10,556 bases of DNA from JAZDHV01 sp043810355. Its GTDB lineage: Archaea > Nanobdellota > Nanobdellia > Woesearchaeales > JAGVYU01. How positions within the stretch are numbered: position 1 is the stretch's first letter; each line of letters starts with the position of its first letter. The DNA is taken from positions 1 to 10,556 of the forward strand of contig JBDROB010000037.1 of assembly GCA_043810355.1 (NCBI GenBank), written 5' to 3'. A program made the position numbers and the translations under genes. The notes beneath the pieces are model-generated. The model made no database searches and was not told the DNA's origin. It saw only the letters and a list, made by a program, of their open reading frames with translations. Shown here one piece after another: positions 6,450 through 10,556 of the stretch.

Positions 6450-7458
6450 AAAAGACCTATTAAAAGATACAGTAAACCATATTGACATCAAATCATTTGA
6501 TTCTACCATAATAATTGAGTCTATGAAAGACATGTCCTTCACAAGCAGGGACACTGCAAAAGCTGCAGAAATCCTAAACAAGATGATCAATGACAAAGAT
6601 TGCACAATCATATTAACACTGGCAGGAAGCACAAGCGCAGGAGGGTGCATGCAAATCTATGTGGACATGGTAAAAAACAAGATGATTGATGTGATAGTCG
6701 CAACAGGCGCATCAATTGTTGACATGGACTTTTTTGAAGCATTGGGATTCAAACATTACAAAGGCAGCCCATTTGTAGATGACAAAAAACTAAGAGAGAA
6801 ATTTATTGACAGGATATATGACACTTACATTGATGAAGAGGAACTACAGATATGCGACAATACAATAAAAAAGATAGCTGACTCATTAGAGCCAAAACCA
6901 TATTCATCAAGAGAATTCATAAAAGAGATGGGAAAATATTTGGTAAATAATTCAAAAAAGAAGGATTCATTAGTCCAGGCTGCCTATGAGAACAATGTGC
7001 CTATATTTTGCCCAGCATTCTCTGATTCAAGCGCAGGATTTGGACTTGTGCTACATCAACATGAAAATCCTGATAAGCATGTTTCTATAGACTCTGTAAA
7101 AGATTTCAGAGAGCTTACGCAAATAAAGATAAATGCCAAAACTTCAGGATTATTCATGATAGGCGGAGGAACACCTAAAAATTTTGCACAAGACACAGTT
7201 GTATGTGCTGAGGTGCTTGGAAAACAAGTTCCATTGCATAAATATGCAATCCAAATCACTGTTGCAGATGTCAGAGATGGAGCATGCTCAAGCTCAACAC
7301 TTAAAGAAGCAGCATCATGGGGAAAGGTTGACACAGTCTATGAACAGATGGTCTATGCTGAAGCCACAAGTGTCCTTCCATTGATCATAAGCTATGTCTA
7401 CCATCAAAAACATTGGGAAAACAGGAAAAAGATGGAATGGAGCAAGATATTTGACTGA
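6442..7458 (+). CDS. dys: Deoxyhypusine synthase family protein, SpeY-like (possible homospermidine synthase)
   Basis: This 338-residue NAD-dependent enzyme transfers a 4-aminobutyl group from a polyamine, either to the IF5A lysine (deoxyhypusine) or to another amine. The active lysine is K295 in EAASWGK, with E289 and W293 also kept; VADVRDG and CPAFSDSSAG match the active-site Asp regions. Two marks point to the bacterial SpeY/DHS-like branch: DRIYDTYIDE at 123-132, where classic enzymes have an NRIGN-type motif, and GGGTPKNF at 241-248, where human DHS has HH (His288 contacts spermidine) and N247 stands here. Putrescine from the upstream agmatinase would suit homospermidine formation, but IF5A modification cannot be excluded. 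Start ATG 6442 is chosen over TTG 6427 because GAGGAGG (6431-6437) lies just upstream of 6442. Confidence 0.88.
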   Translation: MSKKDLLKDTVNHIDIKSFDSTIIIESMKDMSFTSRDTAKAAEILNKMINDKDCTIILTLAGSTSAGGCMQIYVDMVKNKMIDVIVATGASIVDMDFFEALGFKHYKGSPFVDDKKLREKFIDRIYDTYIDEEELQICDNTIKKIADSLEPKPYSSREFIKEMGKYLVNNSKKKDSLVQAAYENNVPIFCPAFSDSSAGFGLVLHQHENPDKHVSIDSVKDFRELTQIKINAKTSGLFMIGGGTPKNFAQDTVVCAEVLGKQVPLHKYAIQITVADVRDGACSSSTLKEAASWGKVDTVYEQMVYAEATSVLPLIISYVYHQKHWENRKKMEWSKIFD

Positions 7459-7522
7459 TTTTTCCTCTGATAAGAAGATTAGATGTCTATTTTCGAAGCT
7501 TGAAATTAATTACTGTTAAATT

Positions 7523-7600
7523 ATTTTCCCATAAAACGCCCAAGAATAACAAAATATTTCTGGGCAAAAAAATATATGTTTTTTGTATATATGGGAAAAT
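7523..7600. terminator. Nested hairpin between convergent genes (bidirectional terminator-like)
   Basis: The outer arms ATTTTCCCATA (7523-7533) and TATGGGAAAAT (7590-7600) are perfect inverted copies of 11 bp. Inside, GCCCAAGAATA (7538-7548) pairs with TATTTCTGGGC (7555-7565) with one mismatch and one wobble around a 6-nt loop. A-runs and T-runs lie on both sides. It sits between the 3' ends of the plus-strand DHS-family gene and the minus-strand small membrane protein gene, where a terminator for both is expected. T-rich sequence also follows the plus-strand stop at 7459. Confidence 0.5.
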
Positions 7601-7632
7601 TTTGCATGAAAAGATTTTTATGCCCCAAGACA

Positions 7633-7872
7633 TCATTTAGCCTTCTCAGCAATATGAGCAATCCATATTGTGGCAAGCACTGCAAGAATAGTAACAATTA
7701 TTGCATAAACCCAAGGCCCTCCAGATGAAAGCGCACATAGAGCTCCTGCTCCCTCACTTCCACATGGACCTTGAAACAGTGCTTTAATTGCATCATTCCA
7801 TGCCAAAGCAGCAATCAGACCAAAAGCGGCTGTTATCAAAGCTGCGAATTTTTCAGTTATTTCAGATTTCAT
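7633..7872 (-). CDS. Small two-helix membrane protein, DUF5654-like
   Basis: A 79-residue protein with two predicted membrane segments, about 9-25 (ends GLIAALAWNDAIKALF) and about 53-74 (PWVYAIIVTILAVLATIWI), joined by a Gly/Ala-rich loop with C37 and C46. The helix edge AALAWNDAIK and the GPWVYA turn recall the archaeal DUF5654 family, whose function is unknown. I make this match from memory. The start has a strong AGGGGGTGA 4 nt upstream on the minus strand and a TATA box at 7908-7916. It is transcribed against the DHS-family gene and away from the toxin-antitoxin pair, as a single gene. It is the first gene of the accessory half of the window; the first palindromic element lies 59 bp beyond its start. 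Confidence 0.82.
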   Translation of the reverse strand: MKSEITEKFAALITAAFGLIAALAWNDAIKALFQGPCGSEGAGALCALSSGGPWVYAIIVTILAVLATIWIAHIAEKAK

Positions 7873-7907
7873 TGTTTCACCCCCTATTATTAAATATGAA
7901 CAGAGTA

Positions 7908-7916
7908 ATATATAAA
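7908..7916 (-). promoter_or_regulatory. TATA box of the DUF5654-like gene
   Basis: Read on the minus strand, TTTATATAT lies about 36 nt before the ATG, placing the transcript start near 7888 and giving a leader of about 15 nt that contains the AGGGGGTGA binding site (7877-7885). Confidence 0.5.
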
Positions 7917-7930
7917 TTTATTGACTAGAG

Positions 7931-8016
7931 TTCTAACATCGGGATTAAACGAAGTTGCCGAAGGCGATTTGGGAAAAATGCGAGCTGAGTGATTTTCCTG
8001 TTAATGCTTGTTATCT
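7931..8016 (+). repeat. Palindromic intergenic element, copy A (attC-like candidate)
   Basis: The left end reads TTCTAACATCGGG and then ATTAAACGAAGTT. AAGTTGCC (7952-7959) pairs with GGCGATTT (7963-7970) around GAA, with two wobbles. TAACA (7934-7938) pairs with TGTTA (8009-8013). ATTAA(A)C (7944-7950) pairs with GTTAAT (8000-8005), leaving one bulged A. GGAAAA (7972-7977) pairs with TTTTCC (7993-7998). The right boundary is uncertain: GTTGGGT at 8070-8076 also fits a GTTRRRY end. It lies between the divergent DUF5654-like and toxin-antitoxin promoters. Confidence 0.45.
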
Positions 8017-8090
8017 ATCCCAACGACTGAAAGGAAGAGGGCGCAGCGGAGCTCGAACGAATTGAGAGAGTTGGGTTTGGGCGCTGAAAT

Positions 8091-8107
8091 TGCGAAAGAT
8101 TTATATA
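8091..8107 (+). promoter_or_regulatory. Promoter of the toxin-antitoxin pair
   Basis: TGCGAAAGA (BRE-like) followed by TTTATATA (8100-8107). Transcription would start at about 8126-8131, so the message would be nearly leaderless, even though AAGGTGAT (8121-8128) lies 3 nt before the ATG. The antitoxin could act at this site, as RHH antitoxins often repress their own promoter. Confidence 0.55.
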
Positions 8108-8131
8108 TTAATATGATATTAAGGTGATGTT

Positions 8132-8368
8132 ATGGTACAAGCAATAATCAACATTTCAAATCATACGAATAGGGTGATTAATATCGTTAAGGCCAAATAT
8201 GATCTAAATGATAAATCTGAAGCAATTAACATGATGGCTGAGCAATATGAAGATGTTCTTCTAGAACCTGAACTTCGTCCTGAATACATTGAAAAGTCGA
8301 AAAGGATTCAGAAGCAAAAAGCCATCAAGGTGGGTAGTGTTGCTAACCTAAGAAAAAGGTATGAATGA
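8132..8368 (+). CDS. Antitoxin, DUF2683-like (ribbon-helix-helix type)
   Basis: A 78-residue protein that should neutralise the RelE-type toxin encoded next and repress the shared promoter. The N-terminal third (VQAIINISNHTNRVINIVKA, then DKSEAINMMAEQYE) has the short strand plus two helices expected of a ribbon-helix-helix DNA-binding domain and resembles archaeal DUF2683 antitoxin-like proteins (recalled, not searched). The charged C-terminal part (LLEPELRPEYIEKSKRI onward, ending LRKRYE) would wrap the toxin. AAGGTGAT precedes the ATG. The stop overlaps the toxin start by 4 bp (ATGA), the usual arrangement for such pairs. The pair stands alone between two palindromic elements, as in mobile or cassette-borne stability modules. 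Confidence 0.82.
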   Translation: MVQAIINISNHTNRVINIVKAKYDLNDKSEAINMMAEQYEDVLLEPELRPEYIEKSKRIQKQKAIKVGSVANLRKRYE

Positions 8369-8634
8369 TGGTTTATTCAGTTGATATTAGACCAGAACTA
8401 GACAGGATTCTAGTTAAGTTGGTGAAGAAGAACAAGAAACAATATGATATTATCATGAAAAAGATTGAAGAGATTGTTTTGAATCCACAACATTATAAGA
8501 ACTTAAGAAAACCGTTACAACACTGGAACCGAGTTCATATTGATAGAAGTTTTGTCTTGGCTTTTTCTGTAGATGAGTCAACAAAAACTGTTACATTTGA
8601 AGATTTTGACCATCATGACAACATCTATAAGTAG
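8365..8634 (+). CDS. RelE/ParE-superfamily toxin
   Basis: An 89-residue protein of typical RelE/YafQ size: an alpha-hairpin at about 8-40 (RPELDRILVKLVKKNKKQYD, then IIMKKIEEIVLNP), then LRKPLQHWNRVHIDRSFVLAFSVD and a final strand TVTFEDFDHHDNIYK. The RVHIDRSFVLAF and DHHDNIY signatures match RelE-like ribosome-dependent mRNA interferases; the final His/Tyr cluster and R61 are candidate active residues. The target is inferred from the family. The start is ATG 8365 overlapping the antitoxin stop; ATG 8368 directly after it is equally possible and would remove one Met. The second palindromic element begins 19 nt after the stop. Confidence 0.86.
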   Translation: MMVYSVDIRPELDRILVKLVKKNKKQYDIIMKKIEEIVLNPQHYKNLRKPLQHWNRVHIDRSFVLAFSVDESTKTVTFEDFDHHDNIYK

Positions 8635-8652
8635 GCGCCAAAATCCAATTTT

Positions 8653-8829
8653 ATTTAACATTGGGATTAAGGGAATTTTTTTGATGAGGCAACCCACACT
8701 TAAAAATTTGGGAGAATCATGAGTGAACTTGGCGGGCTGTCCCATAATTATTTTTCGTGAAAGATTTTTGGGTTGTTTTAACTTTTGGCACAGCCTATTT
8801 TGTCAAAATTCCTACTTCTTTTGTTAGGC
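8653..8829 (+). repeat. Palindromic intergenic element, copy B (attC-like, clearest ends)
   Basis: The left end ATTTAAC (8653-8659) fits the integron R'' pattern RYYYAAC and the right end GTTAGGC (8823-8829) fits R' GTTRRRY. TAACA pairs with TGTTA (8822-8826), and GGAATTTT (8672-8679) pairs with AAAATTCC (8805-8812) where the L''/L' boxes would be. As in the other copies, GAATTTTT (8673-8680) can also pair with AAAAATTT (8702-8709), followed by GGG. Extra inverted pairs are CAACCCA/TGGGTTG (8690, 8769) and GGCTGT/ACAGCC (8735, 8790); these two cross and cannot both form in one nested fold. It starts 19 nt after the toxin stop, as cassette attC sites do. Confidence 0.5.
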
Positions 8830-8984
8830 AGTATACCTTTTTGTGAATTGTTGGACAGCTTTTGTTGATATACACACTGACAACTACAAATGATATTATG
8901 AGCGAAGCGAATAAGGAATGGAGTTCGGGGAGGGAAGTGTTTTAAAATGCCATCTTCCAAGACAAATTGGGTAAAAATATTATA
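8830..8984. other. No gene recognised between element B and the next unit
   Basis: With element B this stretch fills a 419-nt gap between the toxin and the next gene's 3' end. It holds GAGCGAAGCGAATAAGGA at 8899-8916, which resembles sequences inside elements A and D (GAGCTGAG, AGCGGAAGGAG), so it may be an eroded element fragment. The open minus-strand frame across 8778-8990 has no start signals or family resemblance and is not called. Confidence 0.4.
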
Positions 8985-9002
8985 GGGCAAAAGTATTTAT
9001 AT
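8985..9002 (+). promoter_or_regulatory. Promoter-like GGGCAAAAGT plus TATA, pointing antisense to the next gene
   Basis: GGGCAAAAGT (8985-8994) is followed by ATTTATAT, a good TATA box. The same 10-mer lies inverted at 9478-9487 as the BRE region of the minus-strand gene. No plus-strand gene follows, so a transcript from here would run antisense through 9054-9428. Alternatively, the two copies are short inverted ends of this unit. Confidence 0.35.
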
Positions 9003-9037
9003 CATACACTTTTCTTCTCTATTGAGTTTAAAAAACC

Positions 9038-9060
9038 GGAATGAATATACCTTTCATTCC
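9038..9060 (-). terminator. Intrinsic-type terminator of the 124-residue protein gene
   Basis: GGAATGAA (9038-9045) and TTCATTCC (9053-9060) form a perfect 8-bp stem with a 7-nt loop. On the minus strand GG and six T's follow. The stem overlaps the TGA stop codon at 9054-9056. Confidence 0.55.
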
Positions 9061-9428
9061 CTACTCAAACTATCTTGAAGGCTTTTTGAATTATTTGCTA
9101 AACTTAAAGCTTCCCCTGTCTGGACATCGTAATCTTGATAGTATCCATTGTGGTGATCTCCACCTGATGCACCGGGTAAAATCTTAACTCTACTAAAAAT
9201 AGCATCCAGCAGCATATCTGCTTGCTGTGGATTTTGCGCAACTTGAACTACAGCATTGCATATTGTGTCGGAGATTTCATCGAATGATGCATCCCATGAT
9301 CCCCTATGCATAATAAAACACGGTTCAGGTGATTGTGCACTTTCTAATGCAGACCTTTGGCTTTCAATAGAGTCATATTGGGTTCTAATGCCTAGTGAGA
9401 CATAATCCATCAAAGTTTTACCTGCCAT
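9054..9428 (-). CDS. Hypothetical protein, 124 residues, unrecognised
   Basis: I do not recognise the family. The protein is soluble and acidic, with no membrane segment or signal peptide. The N-terminal two-thirds looks helical (ISDTICNAVVQVAQNPQQADMLL near 52-74, with many Gln, Ser and Ala), followed by a Gly/His-rich turn (GASGGDHHNGYYQDYD near 86-101) and a Ser-rich tail. It is probably a real gene: it has a TATA box, AGAGGTGA and GGGG binding-site sequence 7-20 nt before the ATG, and a hairpin terminator at the stop. Its Gln-rich, Lys-poor composition differs from the Lys-rich neighbours, which suggests a separate origin. It fills the unit between elements B and C alone, transcribed opposite to the other units. 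Confidence 0.72.
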   Translation of the reverse strand: MAGKTLMDYVSLGIRTQYDSIESQRSALESAQSPEPCFIMHRGSWDASFDEISDTICNAVVQVAQNPQQADMLLDAIFSRVKILPGASGGDHHNGYYQDYDVQTGEALSLANNSKSLQDSLSRE

Positions 9429-9470
9429 CTTATTACCCCCTCACCTCTAATTATTAAGAATATATCTCCA

Positions 9471-9488
9471 CTTTTAAACTTTTGCCCC
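9471..9488 (-). promoter_or_regulatory. Promoter of the 124-residue protein gene
   Basis: Read on the minus strand: GGGGCAAAAG (BRE-like), then TTTAAAAG as TATA box. Transcription would start near 9449, giving a leader of about 20 nt that carries the GAGGTGA and GGGG binding-site sequences. Confidence 0.5.
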
Positions 9489-9519
9489 TTTCTTTTTTTT
9501 AATGTTGATTTCTGATTGG

Positions 9520-9667
9520 ATTTAATATCGGAATTTAACGAAGTTTATTTTTCAGAGCAAAGGAATTTTGAAATATCCCACAAAATTCCGACCTCGAAAA
9601 ATAAATTTTGGAGAGGAACGAATTTTGCCCACCACGTAGTTAAGAGAAGATAAACAAGATATTAGTC
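9520..9667 (+). repeat. Palindromic intergenic element, copy C (attC-like, longest hairpin)
   Basis: The left end is ATTTAATATCGG. TAATATC (9523-9529) pairs perfectly with GATATTA (9658-9664), and TTAAC (9535-9539) can pair with GTTAA (9639-9643). In the core, positions 9539-9553 pair with 9596-9610 over 15 consecutive pairs (two wobbles), and GGAATTTTG (9562-9570) pairs perfectly with CAAAATTCC (9581-9589) around a 10-nt loop. C9539 is shared by two of these stems, so they compete at one base. The element sits between divergent promoters, so it is not a terminator of either flanking gene. Confidence 0.5.
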
Positions 9668-9690
9668 ACCATACCAAACATTGAATGATA

Positions 9691-9702
9691 AACCTTATAT
9701 AT
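9691..9702 (+). promoter_or_regulatory. TATA box of the second arginine decarboxylase; implies a leaderless message
   Basis: AACC followed by TTATATAT (9695-9702). The expected transcript start about 25 nt downstream falls on or next to ATG 9724, and no ribosome binding site is present before that ATG. The promoter begins about 24 bp after the right end of element C. Confidence 0.6.
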
Positions 9703-9723
9703 CGATTAACATATTATTCTAAT

Positions 9724-10266
9724 ATGATAGCGAAAAAACTATTTCTGACAAAAGGTGTAGGAATACATAAAGATAAATTAGCTTCTTTTGAATTAGCATT
9801 AAGAAATGCAGGCATAGAAAAATGTAATTTGGTTTATGTGTCTTCCATCTTGCCACCTTATTGTAAGATAATATCCAAAGAAAAAGGGTTAAAATTATTA
9901 CAAGCAGGACAAATTACCTTCTGTGTTATGGCTAGAATTGAAACAAATGAACCAAACAGATTGATAACCTCCTCAATAGGTATTGCTATTCCTAAAGATG
10001 GAAATAAATATGGTTACTTATCTGAACACCATTCATTTGGAGAAACAATGAACAAAGCAGGAGAATATGCTGAGGATTTAGCGGCAACTATGCTTGCTAC
10101 AACCTTAGGTATTAAATTTGATCCTGAAACTGCTTGGAAAGAAAGAGAACAAATTTATAAGGCTAGTGGCCATATTTTTAAAGCTACAAATATAACTCAA
10201 TCTGCCGAAGCAAATAAAGATGGATTATGGACTACTGTAATTGCAGCAGCTGTATTATTAGAATAA
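9724..10266 (+). CDS. pdaD: Pyruvoyl-dependent arginine decarboxylase, AaxB-like second copy
   Basis: A 180-residue self-cleaving enzyme that should convert arginine to agmatine. YVSSILPP places the cleavage at S40/S41. It shows the blocks FFTKGVG-like LFLTKGVGIHKDKLASFE near 7-24, AIPKDGNKYGYLSEHHSFGE at 88-107 with candidate catalytic E101, DLAATMLATTLGI at 118-130 and NITQSAEANKDGLWTTV at 156-172. These resemble the AaxB-type subfamily common in bacteria and shared with some archaea, unlike the copy at 5035. I start at ATG 9724, not ATG 9685, because the promoter TATA lies between them and the family starts with KKLFLTKG. It stands alone between elements C and D, so it may have arrived by transfer. 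It may serve polyamine synthesis or, as in AaxB systems, arginine use for acid resistance; no transporter is visible. Confidence 0.9.
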   Translation: MIAKKLFLTKGVGIHKDKLASFELALRNAGIEKCNLVYVSSILPPYCKIISKEKGLKLLQAGQITFCVMARIETNEPNRLITSSIGIAIPKDGNKYGYLSEHHSFGETMNKAGEYAEDLAATMLATTLGIKFDPETAWKEREQIYKASGHIFKATNITQSAEANKDGLWTTVIAAAVLLE

Positions 10267-10376
10267 ACAATAGAATGTACGATCAATATGTGTATGTTTA
10301 ACCGAAAAGGGCAAAGTATATGGTAAATCCGACTGAAGATATTAATATTAAGCAAGAACTAAGGCAGCAACCCCCT

Positions 10377-10524
10377 TTTTAACATCGGCGTTACCCTGAA
10401 GTTTTCTGAGCTGAGCGGAAGGAGCAAAATTTGAGGCAGACCATAAATTTTGTGACTGACCTCCTGGCGAAGAAAATTTGGGTCGAAAGCCTGCAAGGCT
10501 TGAGCCTTTTATAAGCTGTTAGGA
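10377..10524 (+). repeat. Palindromic intergenic element, copy D (attC-like)
   Basis: The left end is TTTTAACATCGG. AAGTTTTCT (10399-10407) pairs with AGAAAATTT (10471-10479) with the same G-T wobble at the third pair as in A and C, followed by GGG. Inside, AGGAG (10420-10424) pairs with CTCCT (10461-10465), and CAAAATTT (10425-10432) pairs perfectly with AAATTTTG (10445-10452). TAACA (10380-10384) pairs with TGTTA (10517-10521), and the right end is GTTAGGA. It lies 110 nt after the second decarboxylase gene, within the 290-nt region up to the window end. Confidence 0.45.
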
Positions 10525-10552
10525 GACCCGAAAGCCTCAGCAGAGGCTTGAG
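10485..10552 (+). repeat. Two tandem GC-rich hairpins at the window end
   Basis: AAGCCT-GCA-AGGCTT (10487-10501) and AAGCCTC-AGCA-GAGGCTT (10532-10549) are perfect hairpins. Both are preceded by CGA and followed by GAG, so the block CGAAAGCCT ... AGGCTTGAG is repeated 45 bp apart. GGGTC (10480-10484) and GACCC (10525-10529) are also inverted. The first hairpin lies inside the right part of element D; the second lies beyond its right end and may continue past the window. Confidence 0.5.
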
Positions 10553-10556
10553 AGCG

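Noticed and set aside
8070..8076. GTTGGGT as the right end of element A
   Set aside because: It fits GTTRRRY and pairs CCCAAC/GTTGGG with 8019, but TGTTA at 8009 pairs with the TAACA left end and is backed by ATTAA/TTAAT. Kept as an alternative only.
8778..8990. Minus-strand 70-codon frame
   Set aside because: It overlaps the right half of element B, has no binding site or promoter, and its composition (many Cys, Asn, Lys, Phe) looks like noncoding DNA.
9685..9723. ATG 9685 as the start of the second arginine decarboxylase
   Set aside because: The stretch contains the TATA box, has no binding site before it, and adds 13 residues not seen in the family.
7931..10524. CRISPR array
   Set aside because: The repeated elements are 0.65-0.87 kb apart, vary in length and enclose genes; there are no regular spacers and no cas genes.
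7931..10524. Insertion sequence with transposase
   Set aside because: No transposase or integrase frame exists in the window, so a complete IS cannot be supported; a non-autonomous element remains possible.

Overview
The window comes from an AT-rich archaeal chromosome, most likely a small-genome DPANN lineage (Woesearchaeota/Pacearchaeota-like; lineage is inferred, not shown). Evidence: ribosomal proteins L7Ae, S28e and L24e, an archaeal EF-2 with the diphthamide-site motif, a pyruvoyl-dependent arginine decarboxylase, TATA boxes about 25 nt upstream of expected transcription starts, and strong GGAGGTGA-type ribosome binding sites. The adenylate kinase is bacterial-type with a zinc LID, and the NDK carries an insertion.

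Layout. (1) Positions 1-4753: a housekeeping unit rpl7ae - rps28e - rpl24e - ndk - adk - EF-2, all on the plus strand, ended by two T-runs. The usual archaeal order puts infB after ndk; here adk and EF-2 stand there. The rpl7ae leader holds a candidate kink-turn that L7Ae itself could bind, followed by a hairpin that could compete for the ribosome binding site. (2) Positions 4754-7620: a polyamine operon with overlapping genes: arginine decarboxylase (arginine to agmatine), agmatinase (agmatine to putrescine) and a deoxyhypusine-synthase-family enzyme. Its sequence looks more like the bacterial SpeY/homospermidine-synthase-like branch than classic deoxyhypusine synthase. A long leader with a short arginine-ended ORF precedes it. 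(3) Positions 7620-10556: an accessory region of small units, each with its own promoter: a DUF5654-like two-helix membrane protein (minus), a RelE-type toxin-antitoxin pair (plus), an unrecognised 124-residue protein (minus), and a second arginine decarboxylase of a different, AaxB-like subfamily (plus, probably leaderless).

The most interesting observation is that the accessory region is punctuated by four same-orientation imperfect palindromes, at about 7931, 8653, 9520 and 10377. Each starts with TAAYATYGG and contains GAA(G)TT ... AATTTKGG around a hairpin whose sequence differs but whose pairing is kept. Outer arms of the TAAC/GTTA type also pair, with a compensated change in the third copy. 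They separate units of about 0.81, 0.84 and 0.86 kb, each holding one gene or one toxin-antitoxin pair. This resembles an integron cassette array with attC-like sites, though no integrase lies in the window. A REP-like or MITE-like family is the main alternative.
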